Shown in pieces: positions 1 to 11,117 of a stretch of 64,000 bases of DNA. Within the stretch, counting starts at the first letter, position 1. Each line of letters starts with the position of its first letter. The stretch covers positions 8,614,407 to 8,678,406 of the forward strand of contig OZ025274.1 of NCBI GenBank assembly GCA_964019165.1, in the 5' to 3' direction. The position numbers and the translations under genes are program-made. Source of the stretch: Mastigias papua (Eukaryota; Cnidaria; Scyphozoa; Rhizostomeae; Mastigiidae). The notes under the pieces were generated by a model. It saw nothing but the letters and a program-made list of their open reading frames with translations. It had not been told where the DNA came from and searched no databases.

Positions 1-690
1 TGACATCTCAAGGGGCCCTGGGGAAACTTCTGTTGAGCGTTTGTATACAGTAGGAGTCTCCGTGTGGATAGTTTTTGCTCGCAATTCGTTGTTTTCCTTG
101 ATTAACTGAGAGTTTCTCTCTTTTACCATCATGAGTTGCTTGTTGAATTTCACTATTGTCTCAGCTAGGCTCACTATTCCAACAGTATCGTCAATGGAGG
201 GGGAGGGGCTATAAGGGCGATTACAAATGTCAACTAGGGGAGGGTGTAGAGTATTCTTTGGTGTTATGTCCTCTTCCATAAGGCTCAATTCTCTAATAAA
301 ATCGTTTTCCAACAGGAGATGAGATTCAGCAGTAATATTGTCAATCAATTAAGTGGCCGATTTTGACATATCAGTATCCACAACTGGGGACAAAATCTGG
401 CAATGTTCATCGTCTTTATTTTCATGTGGGTTGTTCTTTGGCATCAAACTTTCAATAAAATCATGTTCTTTGCTCTTTTCAACAAAGAGAGAATCTACTC
501 CTCTTATTGATTTGGTTCGAAGTATACCATTGTCCAAGAGCTGATCAATCACTCTCGTGATCTCAGATTTACTTAGGCCATGCTCCATAGCTACAGAATC
601 GGTAACTGAAAACTTGTCTGGCCGCTTTCTACGTTGCCATATTTTATGGACCGCTTGTACAATGCTGTTGTATAGCGTGGCTCCTCCACC
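1..690 (-). pseudogene. Coiled-coil protein relic, probably a retroelement ORF1-like protein; runs off the left edge
   Basis: On the minus strand one reading frame runs from about 690 to the window edge, broken by a single in-frame TAA at 349-351. The first half (minus-strand start near 690, Met at 588) reads like a small winged-helix-type segment with many Lys and Arg residues, including KRPDKFSVTD and LSKSEITRVIDQLLDNGI. The part after the stop contains a heptad-rich stretch (LAETIVKFNKQL and following residues to about position 90) that should form a coiled coil. A stop lies just upstream of 690, and a related frame continues 5' to it, so a frameshift is also likely. I do not recognise a named family. 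Location beside retroelement debris suggests a transposon-borne protein, but this is inference. Confidence 0.35.
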
Positions 691-1208
691 TTAACGGATG
701 ATGTCATGCAAGCAATTAAAGATGTTTCGTCATCAAACATTGCACCATGATTGCACATAAAGATTAAAACGCAAACTATTGGACAATTTTATTGATCTTA
801 ATTCATTATTGGTTGTTTCTATATTATTGCACCATCTTTTGTAGTGATTAGTATAAAGTAGCTTGGTTTTTAACGTAAGTCTGTTTTTGAAGAAGTAGCA
901 AAGAATTAGCTGAAGTAGACGAAATTCACACCTGAAGATACTTGATGTGTTAAAGAGAAGAATTCGTAAGTGTTATACCAATATTGCATATTACCGATAT
1001 TAGTGCTAGAGAACCCTCGCTTCCATGTTATAATTTAGGGGTAGGAATTTTGTAGCAAGTGAAGACAAGTATACCCTAAATATAACAATGCTCAATGCAA
1101 TCTTAGCGGATGATTCTGTGTGGAAATATATCCTTCCTGTTTTCTTTACACGAACCATAGCTTCGCAAATTTCAGAGAATTCGGATAACAACCTGTTTCT
1201 CGCAGCAT
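691..1208. other. No gene seen
   Basis: AT-rich spacer between the coiled-coil relic and the Ty3/gypsy relic. No ORF, RNA gene or clear repeat boundary was recognised. Confidence 0.4.
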
Positions 1209-1651
1209 AGTTTCAATTGGGACGAATGGTTAGCTCAAGTAGTGTTTGCGTACAACACAGGTATCTATGAGTCGACAGGGATTTCACCATATGAAATGGT
1301 ATTCGGCCGCCTAGCTCGCATGCCAATCGAAGTGGAACTGGGTGTGCCATTACGGAAACCAACTAGTCAGTCAGATTAATGTCAGTCAGTTAGAAAAGTA
1401 TTAGTCCATTCTAATCACCTAGCTCAAAGTAACTTAGCAGCCGCTCGATCTACACATGCTCATCACTATGACAAAAGGAGTAAGAGAGATTGGACACCCT
1501 ATGAACCTGGGCAGACTGTTTGGCTCTGGCGTCCTAAACACTGGAAGTTTGAGAAAAAGTGGACCGGGTCGTACAAAGTACTAGCTCATAATGGGGCCAA
1601 TTAAAGGCTAGTATCCTCAGTGGGAAAACGCTGGTTGCCCATCGCACTCTC
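1209..1651 (+). pseudogene. Ty3/gypsy integrase C-terminal part, broken
   Basis: The frame reads DEWLAQVVFAYNT, then STGISPYEMVFGR, the signature that follows the catalytic core of Ty3/gypsy integrases. Further on come GQTVWLWRP and KKWTGSYKVL, the GPY/F-like module. In-frame stops occur at 1377-1379 and again near 1602, followed by a frame change, so the copy is dead. The reading frame is split at a TTAA by a 2.26-kb DNA transposon. It resumes at 3917 and runs to a stop at 4118-4120, with a C-terminal tail rich in Pro and Thr. The N-terminal integrase core, RT and RNase H are absent from the window. Confidence 0.75.
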
Positions 1652-1655
1652 TTAA

Positions 1656-3916
1656 AGGGGGAGTTCGGCCCAAACTAAAATTTGATATGTTGTAGAGAAT
1701 GTTGTAAAACCCCATGATCTGAAGTATTTTTGCTCTTATTTGTATACTTCTCCAGATATTTCAATTTGTTTCTCGTCAAAATCGATCTCGTGTTCCCAGG
1801 GGGGCACTCTGCACAAAGACATACGGGGGGTAAGTCCAAGAAATTTATCGGCCACCCAAAAATATCAGCTCATTTTCCATAAGACCCAAAAATATCAGTT
1901 TTTCTTATATCTTGTACCCAAAAATATCACAAATTGGAATGTTGGGTGAGATAATATCACATAGCTGTATTCTATAGGATCTGCCATTTAAAAAAAGCTG
2001 TAAATAGTTGCAGTTGCCATTACCAAACATGGAGCAAATGTTCAATTTCGATATTCAAAACAATTGAAACCCAGAATGTCTACTATCATATCATATACCA
2101 TATCATATTACTTTATCTGCTTCCATCCTTTTCAAGGAGCGGTTCAAATGATAAGTCATAATCTTTATACAGTACCCTCAAGGCATGCTTATTTGTCACT
2201 CTTTGCTAGCAGTTATGCTACAGAACATCCATATAAGAGGACAGTATGAAAAATTTGAAATGGTGATAAATGTCAGGAGTATCTTAGCTTTATCTCTATT
2301 GAGAAATGGTCTTCAAGATTTAACACTGACTGGTTTTCAAGGATTAGCCGCAGTGAATTAGGTCTATGAACAATACATTTGAATCAGATATGAAAATCTA
2401 ATGAAAAACGAAAAAAAAAGTGTTTCTAAATCTGATACCTAGAAATATCAGAATTGTATCTACTATTTTTGCAGGGCCCAAAAATATCATTTCTGACAAA
2501 TATTTATCCCACAAATATCACTTTGGGGAAGCATTTGACCCAAAAATATCGAACTGACCCCCCCGTATGTCTGTGTGCCAAGTGCCCCCCCCTGGGCTCG
2601 TGTTACGCCGCCATTCAAAACTTTTCGCAGCAAGGAAGTGGTTGTTGCACTGACGTCATCACGTTCAGAAAGCCACTAAATCCTAATGTTCCGGTACTAA
2701 ACTATATGTATTTTGAGAGGAATACTCCCGCATTTCTGACATAAAACAATAGATTCTTATGAATTAGACACAACTACAAATATGTATGACTGGAAATACC
2801 CTTTAGGTGAAATATGCGGTGACAAAACCTGACCGTAACTCGTATTTAGACAAATGTCACAGAGCGTGGTAGCAAAAAAAATTCAGACAACACCACCTAA
2901 TCACACTTTTCCTAACTTATGAATGACTCTATGTAATTAAAATTTGGTTGGAGAGCGCTGGTACCCCTAGTATTACCTGCAAATACCCGAAAATTATTCC
3001 GTCACAGGCCAGGTAAAGATGAAGCATGTAAGAATATAAGTTCACACTTTGAAATATAAATTTGCTTACTCCTAGTTACGTAGTGTAGAAGTTATGTTCC
3101 TACAACACTGCTCTAAATAATAGCTTGGCAGTATTGGATGCATAGCTGAATGGGTACAAACACTAGTTATACTGAAATGGTATCTCTGTAAATGGGGAAA
3201 AATGTATATTAAGATTTCAACTATCCCCTCTTGGCCTGTTGAAAAGTAGTTTTCTCTTTCTATAATTTTGAAAGTGATAACAGATGTTTTTATATGGTCG
3301 CATTTAACGAGTTGATTTCCTTACGTACTTTTTATCAATATAACCATGTCCTTCAAAATCACTGTTGCTTTCATCCAGAAGTCTTTACTCTATTGTTTGG
3401 TTTCACAGTCACTAGAACATTCTGACTTGATACGAAAGTCGACCTCCAAATGTTGATATTTCTTGCTAGTGTCCATGTCTAAGGGTTTATGTGCATAGTT
3501 TTAGGTATTTCTTAACTCTCCTGACTTAACTAATACCAACATGGCTGTCGTCTGAAATACGTGTAACTTACAAATTTATCTTATTTTCAGTCTTAAGTTA
3601 CGTTATTTTGGTCTTGGTAGTAAAAATGAGTTGTTTTTAAGTTGCAAATGCGCGAGTGTTCTACTGAAAATACACATAGTTTAGTATCGGAACATTAGGA
3701 TTAAGTGGCTTTCTGAACGTGATGACGTCAGTGCAACAACCACTTCCTTGCTGCGAAAAGTTTTGAATGGCGGCATAACACGAGGTCGATTTTGACGAGA
3801 AACAAATTGGAATATCTGGAAAAGTACGCAAGTAAGAGCAAAAATACTTCAGATCATGGGGTTTTGCAACATTCTCTACAACATATCAAATGTTAGTTTT
3901 GGACCGAACTGCCCCT
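1656..3916. mobile_element. TTAA-specific non-autonomous DNA transposon (piggyBac/Kolobok type)
   Basis: Both ends carry the inverted repeat AGGGG(G/C)AGTTCGG(C/T)CC and are flanked by TTAA (1652-1655 and 3917-3920). Excising the element rejoins the gypsy frame. The inverted arms are about 285 bp. The left arm is interrupted at 1795-2604 by a hAT-like element and continues to about 2750, while the right arm lies at about 3632-3916. The loop (2751-3631) has no transposase. TTAA target duplications are characteristic of piggyBac and Kolobok; I cannot tell which from the ends alone. Confidence 0.8.
1795..2596. mobile_element. hAT-like MITE nested in the TTAA element
   Basis: The ends are near-perfect inverted repeats beginning CCCAGGGGGGGCAC (left) with a matching right end. 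They are flanked by an exact 8-bp duplication, CTCGTGTT, at 1787-1794 and 2597-2604. An 8-bp target duplication fits the hAT superfamily. There is no coding sequence. Six copies of the 13-mer CCCAAAAATATCA or near variants lie inside both ends in the same orientation, at 1855, 1885, 1917, 2477, 2508 and 2539. Confidence 0.82.
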
Positions 3917-4120
3917 TTAAAGCACTGTCCAATTCCTATAGACAAAGGGACCCCAGTTCATGCAGCTCCAGAGACACCAGGGATCACATTTATGGAGTCG
4001 GCTATAGACACTCAGGAGGCCAGCGACCCAAGGCCTACGAGAGGGAACACTGCTCGACCGCCCCACCTTCGCCAGGTGATTAACCCTCCCATTAGATTTG
4101 GGGATGCTGTAGTGCATTAG
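3917..4120 (+). pseudogene. Ty3/gypsy polyprotein C-terminal tail
   Basis: This continues the integrase relic at 1209-1651 after the TTAA insertion. The frame reads LKHCPIPIDKGTP and ends GDAVVH before a stop. A purine tract (AGGGAGGGGAAGG, ending at 4150) follows, as expected for the polypurine tract in front of a 3' LTR. Confidence 0.6.
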
Positions 4121-4150
4121 CTGTACTTTTAATTCTAAGGGAGGGGAAGG

Positions 4151-4560
4151 TGTAACATTCTGCATTGCATATGATCATAATGAATGTGTTGATTTGATGT
4201 GTGTGTGGTTAATTTGGTGTGTGTGGCTAATTGAGTTGTAACGTGTTATGTTGTAAATCGTAGGTGGTGTCTCTGTAATGTCCTGTTTACAGTGTCGGTA
4301 TCTCTCAGTTAAGTAATACATACAATTAAGATTATTGATAAAAAGATGCTTTAGTTTTGGGATCAGTTAGCGCGAGAAACGAAACGAAGAACACTGTCTA
4401 TTCTCTTGGCTTTACTCTTCAGGTAAATGCTACATGAACTCTAGTATCATTTGCTTTGTTTTGGCATTTATCACGTAAAGCTCGTTTATAAACAATCTAC
4501 CGCATCAAACATTTCATAGCAGCAAGTAAACAGCATACACTCCATACACAGGTTCGTGTA
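4151..4560 (+). repeat. Probable start of the 3' LTR of the gypsy relic; right boundary unknown
   Basis: Starts TGTAAC directly after a polypurine tract, which is the expected LTR 5' end. The terminal CA and the target duplication could not be identified, and no second copy lies in the window, so the end coordinate is a guess. Confidence 0.45.
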
Positions 4561-6081
4561 ATCCCGTTTTCCAATTCTTCCTTGCTCGCCATCACCTACT
4601 TTTCACAAAATTTCCGCCTTGGACAGGATTAATTCTCTCCTGCCCCCCTCAGTGATGGCAACCAGAGCATATGGCTTTCTCTCGTATGAAGGCAAGATTA
4701 TAATAAAAAATAATAATTTACAATTACATGCATTTTAATCTATGAAAGTAGCGATCAGCCTTCCCACACCTCAACGCATATAGCTTACCGGAGTGGAATT
4801 TGCTATATTCAGAGTACTTGTGCCCCCTAACATCAAACCTCTGGCTAAGGATATTTTCATATATAATACACGATTTTCAACATTTTCGAAACCTTTTCAC
4901 AATATAATATCACATCAGACCTTGATAAATTGCTAATGAGGCACAGGAGAGCAAATTAGGGTGCTTTGGGATGCAACATCCCCAATAATCTCAGTATCCG
5001 TTCCAGTCACTATTTGATACGCATAGAGCAGGTCCTTATCCTTCTCAGAATTTGATATGCCGCTCTTTTGAAAAGTACTAAATACAATTCTGCTGCCACT
5101 GAGAGACTCAAGCTTTAGCCTTCACTTTGTGCCAACGAAATAGCATTTCCTCTCTATTTTATTTTCACTGTAGTTTTTTTTCAAGATTTGCACCTCACCA
5201 CCATACTAATTTGTCAAATCTTTTTCTGGGAGGTTTCTTTCTAGCCAATATGGAAAGGAAATTTTAACAATTTTCTCCAGCCTTGACCCAACCATGTTGG
5301 GTCCTTTTATGTCACTAAATAAAATAATTTTCTAGAAACTGTGGTACGTTAGATTCGCCAGGTTATGTCAAAACAGCTATTGAAGTTTGTCATACGTATG
5401 CCAGTCAGTGAAGTAATTTACTGTTGTCTATATAGAATGAGTATATCTCTATCCATAAAAGGCTTTTCCTTAAAATCCAAAGAGCGGGGTGTAAAATATT
5501 TTCCTTTGAGCGACGCCCCCGCTCCTCATCATCACTTTTATCTTCCGCTCCTTATCACCGCTCCTTATTATCATTAAATTTAGTTAGCAGGGTACATGGG
5601 TGCATACTTAGGAGCTGGAGAGGCTGCTACCCCCTGCCCTTTTTCTGAGTGGGCATGAGGGGAAAGAAGTACCCTTTAATAAGAGTATTTACACCTGAAA
5701 GAGCACATGCCACGTATTTTAGTAGGAATCTTTCATGATGTACCCTTAGAAGTAACCGTACCAATCTGATATGAGAACGTACAGGAGCTATAGCCCCCAT
5801 TTGGCCTCCTCTGGTGCCATCCTTGAATGGCCTGGTAACAGTAAGTTCTACGTCATACCTCTACAAGCCCCATCGCAGTCAAGCTTGAGGGATATGCTAC
5901 GCAACAATCTCCTTTGTTTATAAATCGTGTATATTTGACGGGAATTTGCTTTTATACATACAGTATGTATAAACCAGAAATGAGACTTAGTTGTCCCGCG
6001 CTATGGTCGTCAATTTGCAGAGCGCCTTCGCAGTTACTACCGCCATTTTTATCTTAAACATTTTTCCATCCTGTTGCAGAT
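4561..6081. other. No gene seen; candidate promoter/5' region of mevalonate kinase near its right end
   Basis: No ORF or recognised repeat. The last 100 bp contains a CGCCATTTTT element at about 6042 and a pyrimidine tract followed by CTGTTGCAG at 6071-6079, which resembles a splice acceptor. Because the following 3.95 kb is a transposon, this stretch may originally have abutted the mevalonate kinase start. That is inference. Confidence 0.3.
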
Positions 6082-6612
6082 ACGCTCTTAAACCGGAAAC
6101 GTATTGTGATTGGTTAGCTGTGCTGAGCCTTAGCGACTCGGTAGCAACCAGCTAATATTTACAAGTTGTGCCATACTTTCACTATTTAGTGGAGTGAAAT
6201 GCAACATGTGGTGAACTGTTCGACGGAGAAAACACTTGAATTCCATCACAAGTTATTACTAGAATTGACTGACTTTTGCTATTTTTCATTTTTCTTCATA
6301 CACTTCGTTGAAAGGATTGTGTCTCGTTATTGAATGTCGTTTGAACTTTTGAGCTGCAGTTAGGCCATTGACTTCCCGTTTCATCGCACTATGTTTACGA
6401 ATGTGTATGTATTATGTTAATCGAAATTAGTTGCTGTATTGATAGTTTGTTAGCTTATCCCTGAATTGCTGTTCATCAAAAAGGATTGGCTCTCGTTATT
6501 ACCAGCTACTTGATCGTTATAATATTTCAACTTCAGGTTTTGGTTAGGCCAGTGGCTTCTCGTCTAATTATTGCACATCGCTTTTATATGGTGTGAATAG
6601 CGCTCCAAGATC

Positions 6613-8269
6613 ATGCCGAATTATTGCTCTGTTTACGGCTGCTATAGTTCTTCAGTGAAAAATCCAGACTTGTCATTTTTCCGTTATCCTAAGGATGTAA
6701 AACTGCTTAACGCTTGGGTTTGTCGCGTAAGGAGAGAGAATTTTACCCCTAGTTCAACATCATATGTATGTTCTAGGCATTTTCTTGAACATGACATGTA
6801 CGTGCCAGATACAGACACGCCACATACCTACAAAAAACGCCGCCTATGCAAGGGTGCAGTACCAAGCGTTAATCTTCGTGGTAAACCTGACGATGAGAAA
6901 GTAGGGAAGCGTTCCACTCGTGTCCTAAATAGAGACAAAAGAACAGCAGAATCAGCAGATGCTGTAGAAGTAGTAGGTCTGGACGCCTTTGAAAACGCTG
7001 CTTTTAAGCCAGTCTTCGCAACGCCAGCTGCAAGCTCCTGTGAAAAAATTTGTAATGCAACTGCTGATGTAGAACAACTTGTACAAAAAATCGAATGTCT
7101 TCAAAAACTTACATTTACGTTTTCAAATTTGTCTGATACTGACGTAAAAAATTATACTGGCGTTGCAAGTTCAATTTTTGAAGCAATTGTGGACATGATT
7201 AAAGTAGTTTCCCCATTAAATTATTGGTCTGGCAAGGCAGTTAGAACAATTAGTGTGGAGAACCAACTTCTGATATGTCTTATGAGACTTCGACTTGATT
7301 TGCCCTATTTTGATCTTGCTCAGAGATTTGGTTTGAGTCAGACAACTATTCAAAACATTTTCATGACTTTTCTACATGCTTTACATGAGATCATCGTTGT
7401 TGGGTGCATGTCCAGTATTCCATCACAATTAAAAAACAAATCGAGTTTACCAGATTTATTTGGAGATTTTACAAATTGTAGACTTATTATAGACTGCACA
7501 GAATTTAGAATTGCAGCTCCAAGGAGTGACCTTTTAGCAGCCTCAGCAGTTTACAGCAATTATAAACATTATTTGACAGCCAAGTTCTTAATCGGTGTAG
7601 CTCCCAATGGAGCAATTACATTTGTTAGCCAAGGGTTTCCTGGAGGCACGAGTGACAAAGTAGTTACATGTGAATCTGGAGTTTTATCACACTTAAAGGT
7701 GAGTCTTATGGCAATATGGACTCTAGTCTGCTTTGCACATCATGTTTCTATAATGGTTTTAAGTCTCCTCATGAAGACATACCTGAGCAACTTAAAAGGA
7801 TAGGCATATATAGCTTTGCCATTGGGTTAGTTACTAAGTATTGATGATTACCTCCTGTGTATTACTGGTATTATTTCATGAAGGTACTCTTAATTGTAAG
7901 CTGAGTAAGTTCCTTCTCTTACAGGCTGGTGACTTGATTTTAGCAGACAAAGGATTTGTCATTCATGACATACTTCCAAAGAATGTTTTTTTAAATATGC
8001 CTGCCTTCCTTTCTGGTAAAACCAAATTTACAAAGGAAGAGGCTGTATATTCTCGAAAGCTCTCAAGATGCAGGATTCATGTAGAAAGAGCAATTGAGCG
8101 GTTAAGGAACTACAAAATTCTTGGATACATTAATGGTCATCTAAGGCCTTTCACAGACATAATTGTTCAAGTGTGTGCAGCACTTGTTAACCTACAGACA
8201 CCCATTATAGCAGGAATTTTCCAAGAATACCAGGCAGGCATTACTTCCAGCAAAGACCCAATACCATAG
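6613..8269 (+). CDS. THAP-domain DDE transposase (two exons)
   Basis: The coding exons are 6613-7698 and 7925-8269, joined in phase 0 across an intron with donor GTGAGT and acceptor TCTTACAG, giving 476 residues. Residues 1-60 form a THAP C2CH zinc finger (C5, C10, C53, H56) that would bind the element ends. Residues about 210-460 are a DDE_Tnp_4/IS5-like catalytic domain. The probable triad is D294 (IIDCTEF), D348 (GGTSDK) and E416 (HVERAIERL), with GDLILADKGF at the start of exon 2. The start at 6613 was chosen because the THAP fold begins MPNYC. The gene faces the YqaJ gene, and the stops lie 35 bp apart. It catalyses element excision and insertion in the nucleus. No break was seen. Confidence 0.88.
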
Positions 8270-8304
8270 ACTATTGTATTGAAACTGATATATTTTTACA
8301 CTCA

Positions 8305-9624
8305 TTACTCATCCTCTTTCAAAAAACAGGTTGGAATTAAGTCATTCAAATAAAACTCCTTAAGCATGGGGACATACTTGGCCTCCCAAGCTAAGTCTTT
8401 CTCAATCCTCAGAATTGCACAGTCCACTGTAGTCCAGATTACAAAATGGGCCCATGTAACATTAGCTGCCAGAATCTCTGCCTGGACTTGATGCCAATAA
8501 TTGTGTTCTTTGTTTAGCTCTTTGGTAGCTGTTAGAAAAAAACTCTTCTTTTTGTCCTTGCCCTTTAATTCTTCAGCTACCATTTGATTTATGGAAGAGT
8601 TCCTATGAGACCAAGGGCATTTTATTTCTAATACCCCTTGAGTAGCTGCCCCCTCTTGACTCATATCAAAAATTATCCCATCAGGACTACTTCCCAAAAA
8701 CCCACAAGGAAGCAAGACAAGACCAATTGGCTGAACATGATTCCCAGTAATTTCTTGGTATTTAGCAATAGCACTGGCTTCATGCATTTGCCCCCACAAT
8801 ACTGAGTCTTTGCTGCCAATTGAATACTCGCCCCTTAGTCTTTTGAACAGTGATGGTGGAAAGGGTTTCTTACTTTGTTCCTTTCTCAAACATGCAGCAA
8901 TGACCTCACCAAAATTGCTTCCAGTCAACCTAAGTTTACGAAACTGGCCCCACAATGCAGATTTTCTTTGTTCAACAGTTGCCCTAGCAAGCCAAGAGAT
9001 TTGCTCCTTAGTTACTGTAGCTTTTTCAATAAATATACATTTATCAGTGATAAAATCCTCCATAATATCCTCTATTAAGTATGGTGCCAAATTAGATACT
9101 GAATGTGATGGCTCAGGCCCTAGGATCCACTGAAGTGGCAAGCAATCTCCACTTTTAGATGCTGCTGTTAATTTTTCACAAAAATAGTCCCTGTCTTCTG
9201 TTGTGATCTCTCTGGAGCAGGCTTTATACCCAGGTTTTGGGTGAGGAAAAAATTCTGCCAGTGTTTTAGTGCCTAGTTTGGCAGCTTTCTTTGGTTTTGC
9301 CAGCCAGGTATTGGGCAAGTCAGTCTTTGACATACCCTTTTTGTTCACATAAATGGCCGTTGCAGCCATATGGCTACAAATCCAATTGCCACGAGGGCAT
9401 TCACAATTCCCCATTAAAATACCACCATCACCATCAATAGTAAGAGTCACCGAGTAACTCTTATCTTTCATGGATGCCCTTACTTTGGAAACAACTGTCA
9501 AGCCAGTCAAACGTAAGTCTAGCACAAAGTCAGCCTTATATTTCAATTCTCCTTTGGTTATGGTATTGGTATCCTCTTTGAAAAAATTCACCATTCCAGC
9601 TATTGTGATTATTTCATTAGCCAT
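8305..9624 (-). CDS. SWIM zinc-finger and YqaJ-type nuclease of the transposon
   Basis: A 439-residue product if translation starts at the ATG at 9622-9624 (MANEIITIAG). The same frame stays open to an ATG at 9717, giving 470 residues. The N-terminal third contains a SWIM motif (CECPRGNWICSH). The C-terminal half is a YqaJ/lambda-exonuclease-like PD-(D/E)xK domain: RLTGSNFGE, LWGQMHEASA, GSSPDGI (Asp), GVLEIKCPW (Glu and Lys) and HNYWHQVQAEI. YqaJ proteins are viral-type recombination exonucleases. In ISL2EU transposons the protein accompanies the transposase, but its exact role in transposition is not established. No stops or frameshifts were seen. Confidence 0.85.
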   Translation of the reverse strand: MANEIITIAGMVNFFKEDTNTITKGELKYKADFVLDLRLTGLTVVSKVRASMKDKSYSVTLTIDGDGGILMGNCECPRGNWICSHMAATAIYVNKKGMSKTDLPNTWLAKPKKAAKLGTKTLAEFFPHPKPGYKACSREITTEDRDYFCEKLTAASKSGDCLPLQWILGPEPSHSVSNLAPYLIEDIMEDFITDKCIFIEKATVTKEQISWLARATVEQRKSALWGQFRKLRLTGSNFGEVIAACLRKEQSKKPFPPSLFKRLRGEYSIGSKDSVLWGQMHEASAIAKYQEITGNHVQPIGLVLLPCGFLGSSPDGIIFDMSQEGAATQGVLEIKCPWSHRNSSINQMVAEELKGKDKKKSFFLTATKELNKEHNYWHQVQAEILAANVTWAHFVIWTTVDCAILRIEKDLAWEAKYVPMLKEFYLNDLIPTCFLKEDE

Positions 9625-10078
9625 CTTTGAACTTACTCCACGAGATTTATGGACGAAGCGACAAAACGATGAATGTATTTTAAAGAACTCAAAAAATGAA
9701 CAACATATTATATACAACCAAAATCAATATGTATTGCGGTAAAACGAGAATTCAATGGCCTAACCGCGCAGCTCAAAAGTTCACACGATGTTCAATAACA
9801 AGAGAGAGAATCCTTTCGACGAAGTGAATGATGATAAATTAGCAAAAGTCCAATCTGGTATTAACTTGTGATGACACTCAAGTTTTTACTCCGTTGGAAT
9901 CTTCATTAAGTGTTTGACACTACACTAATTAGCAGAAGTATCGTGAAACTTATGAATGTTAGCTGGTTGCTACCGAGTCGCTAAGGCTCAGTACACTTGA
10001 CCAATCACTACACGTTTCCGGTTTAAGAGCGTATAGGTGATGTCTAGAACGTGTACTGGGTGGCCTAGAAGTGGAGAG

Positions 10079-10153
10079 ATGTTGAGGTATTGTGAAGTAT
10101 GTGCACCAGGTAAGGTGATCCTACTGGGAGAGCATGCTGTCGTGTATGGCAGG
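10079..10153 (+). CDS. MVK: Mevalonate kinase, first coding exon
   Basis: Encodes MLRYCEVCAPGKVILLGEHA and five further residues. This is the N-terminus of mevalonate kinase, which phosphorylates mevalonate with ATP in the isoprenoid and sterol pathway. The motif APGKVILLGEHAVV contains the substrate- and ATP-site Lys and Glu known from the GHMP kinase family. The exon ends at a GTAAGA donor in phase 0 after 25 codons; the human exon ends after codon 26 in the same phase. The ATG at 10079 was chosen because its distance to the motif matches the human protein; an in-frame ATG at 10037 would add 14 unconserved residues. A transposon ends 46 bp upstream. Confidence 0.9.
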
Positions 10154-11117
10154 GTAAGAAATAAAATGCAATTGTGGTCCTTTAATCTGACTAGATACGC
10201 TTGCGAATTATATAGAAATGTTTTATTTTATAAGAAGCATCGCTCAAGGCTTAGCTGGCAGTTAAAGTTTGTTGTTGCTGTTAATGGTTGGTCTTAATCA
10301 GTTCCATGTATAAAAGCTATGTAAAAACCAACTTTAAACAATGTCATATTATATTATATATATTTCTTAATTGGCGCCTCTTAATTCTTCGCCACACTCG
10401 GTTGTAGAAGTTTCTTAGTAAGAGCTTCACAATTTAAAGAAAAATATTGCAGTGAAAACGAATTAATGCATTAAGCATCGTTTGTTTAGTGCACATAGTT
10501 TTTCTTTACCCATAGGCTTAGCACCTACAACATACTATATTAAAAACTTGTGTAGGACAAAAGGAGGATCTGAAACTGTGAATGACAACTCAGACATTTC
10601 TAATGGTTGTTAACTCGTTACTTGTAGTTCTAAAAATATCTTAGATTTCTCGTAAAAAATTTGTGTACAGTTTTTGTGCAATTGCAACGTTCTGCAATTC
10701 CACTAAACAGGAACTTTAACATTATTTGAGAGGATATAGCTTGGAATAATATTTTTAGATATAGAAATAGGAGAATGTTCATCATGAGTTTGCTACTTTC
10801 AAGCCTTAGGTATGCTTGTGAGAAGTCTCACATCTATCAGAGAGAGAGGACCCTTTAATGGTTTGAAGGAAAATGGGGAGGGGTCACAGACATTCACAGT
10901 ATCCCATCTTTTCCGGGAAACTCCCGTTTTTGGGTAGATCTCCTGCTCTCCCAATTTTTGTATAAAAAATCTCCCATTTTCTAGTGCTTTGCATTAAAGG
11001 CATTAAAGGGCAACTTTCTATATTTTGACCAACAGATTTTGAGATTTGTGCATACTTTTTATGGGAAACTGGCCTATTGTTTAAAACAGTACACAATGGA
11101 ATTTCCGTGAAAAGTCT
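10154..11117. other. Mevalonate kinase intron, no gene seen
   Basis: Intronic sequence without ORFs of note. An AT-rich stretch around 10340-10370 and a pyrimidine/purine-rich patch near 10850-11000 may belong to a decayed repeat, but no ends were recognised. Confidence 0.4.

Larger units (their letters stand above)
6082..10032. mobile_element. Nearly intact ISL2EU-type DNA transposon
   Basis: Both ends carry the inverted repeat ACGCTCTTAAACCGGAAACG with a 2-bp duplication that can be read as AT (6080-6081 and 10033-10034) or, shifted by one base, as TA. Similarity between the arms continues inward for roughly 300 bp. Inside are two convergent genes: a THAP-domain DDE transposase (+ strand, one intron) and a SWIM plus YqaJ nuclease protein (- strand). 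A transposase paired with a YqaJ protein and a 2-bp target duplication are the published hallmarks of the ISL2EU superfamily. Both reading frames are open, so the copy may be young or active. Confidence 0.82.

Noticed and set aside
10037..10078. Longer N-terminus for mevalonate kinase from the ATG at 10037
   Set aside because: The extra 14 residues show no family similarity, while the ATG at 10079 gives the usual length before the APGK motif.
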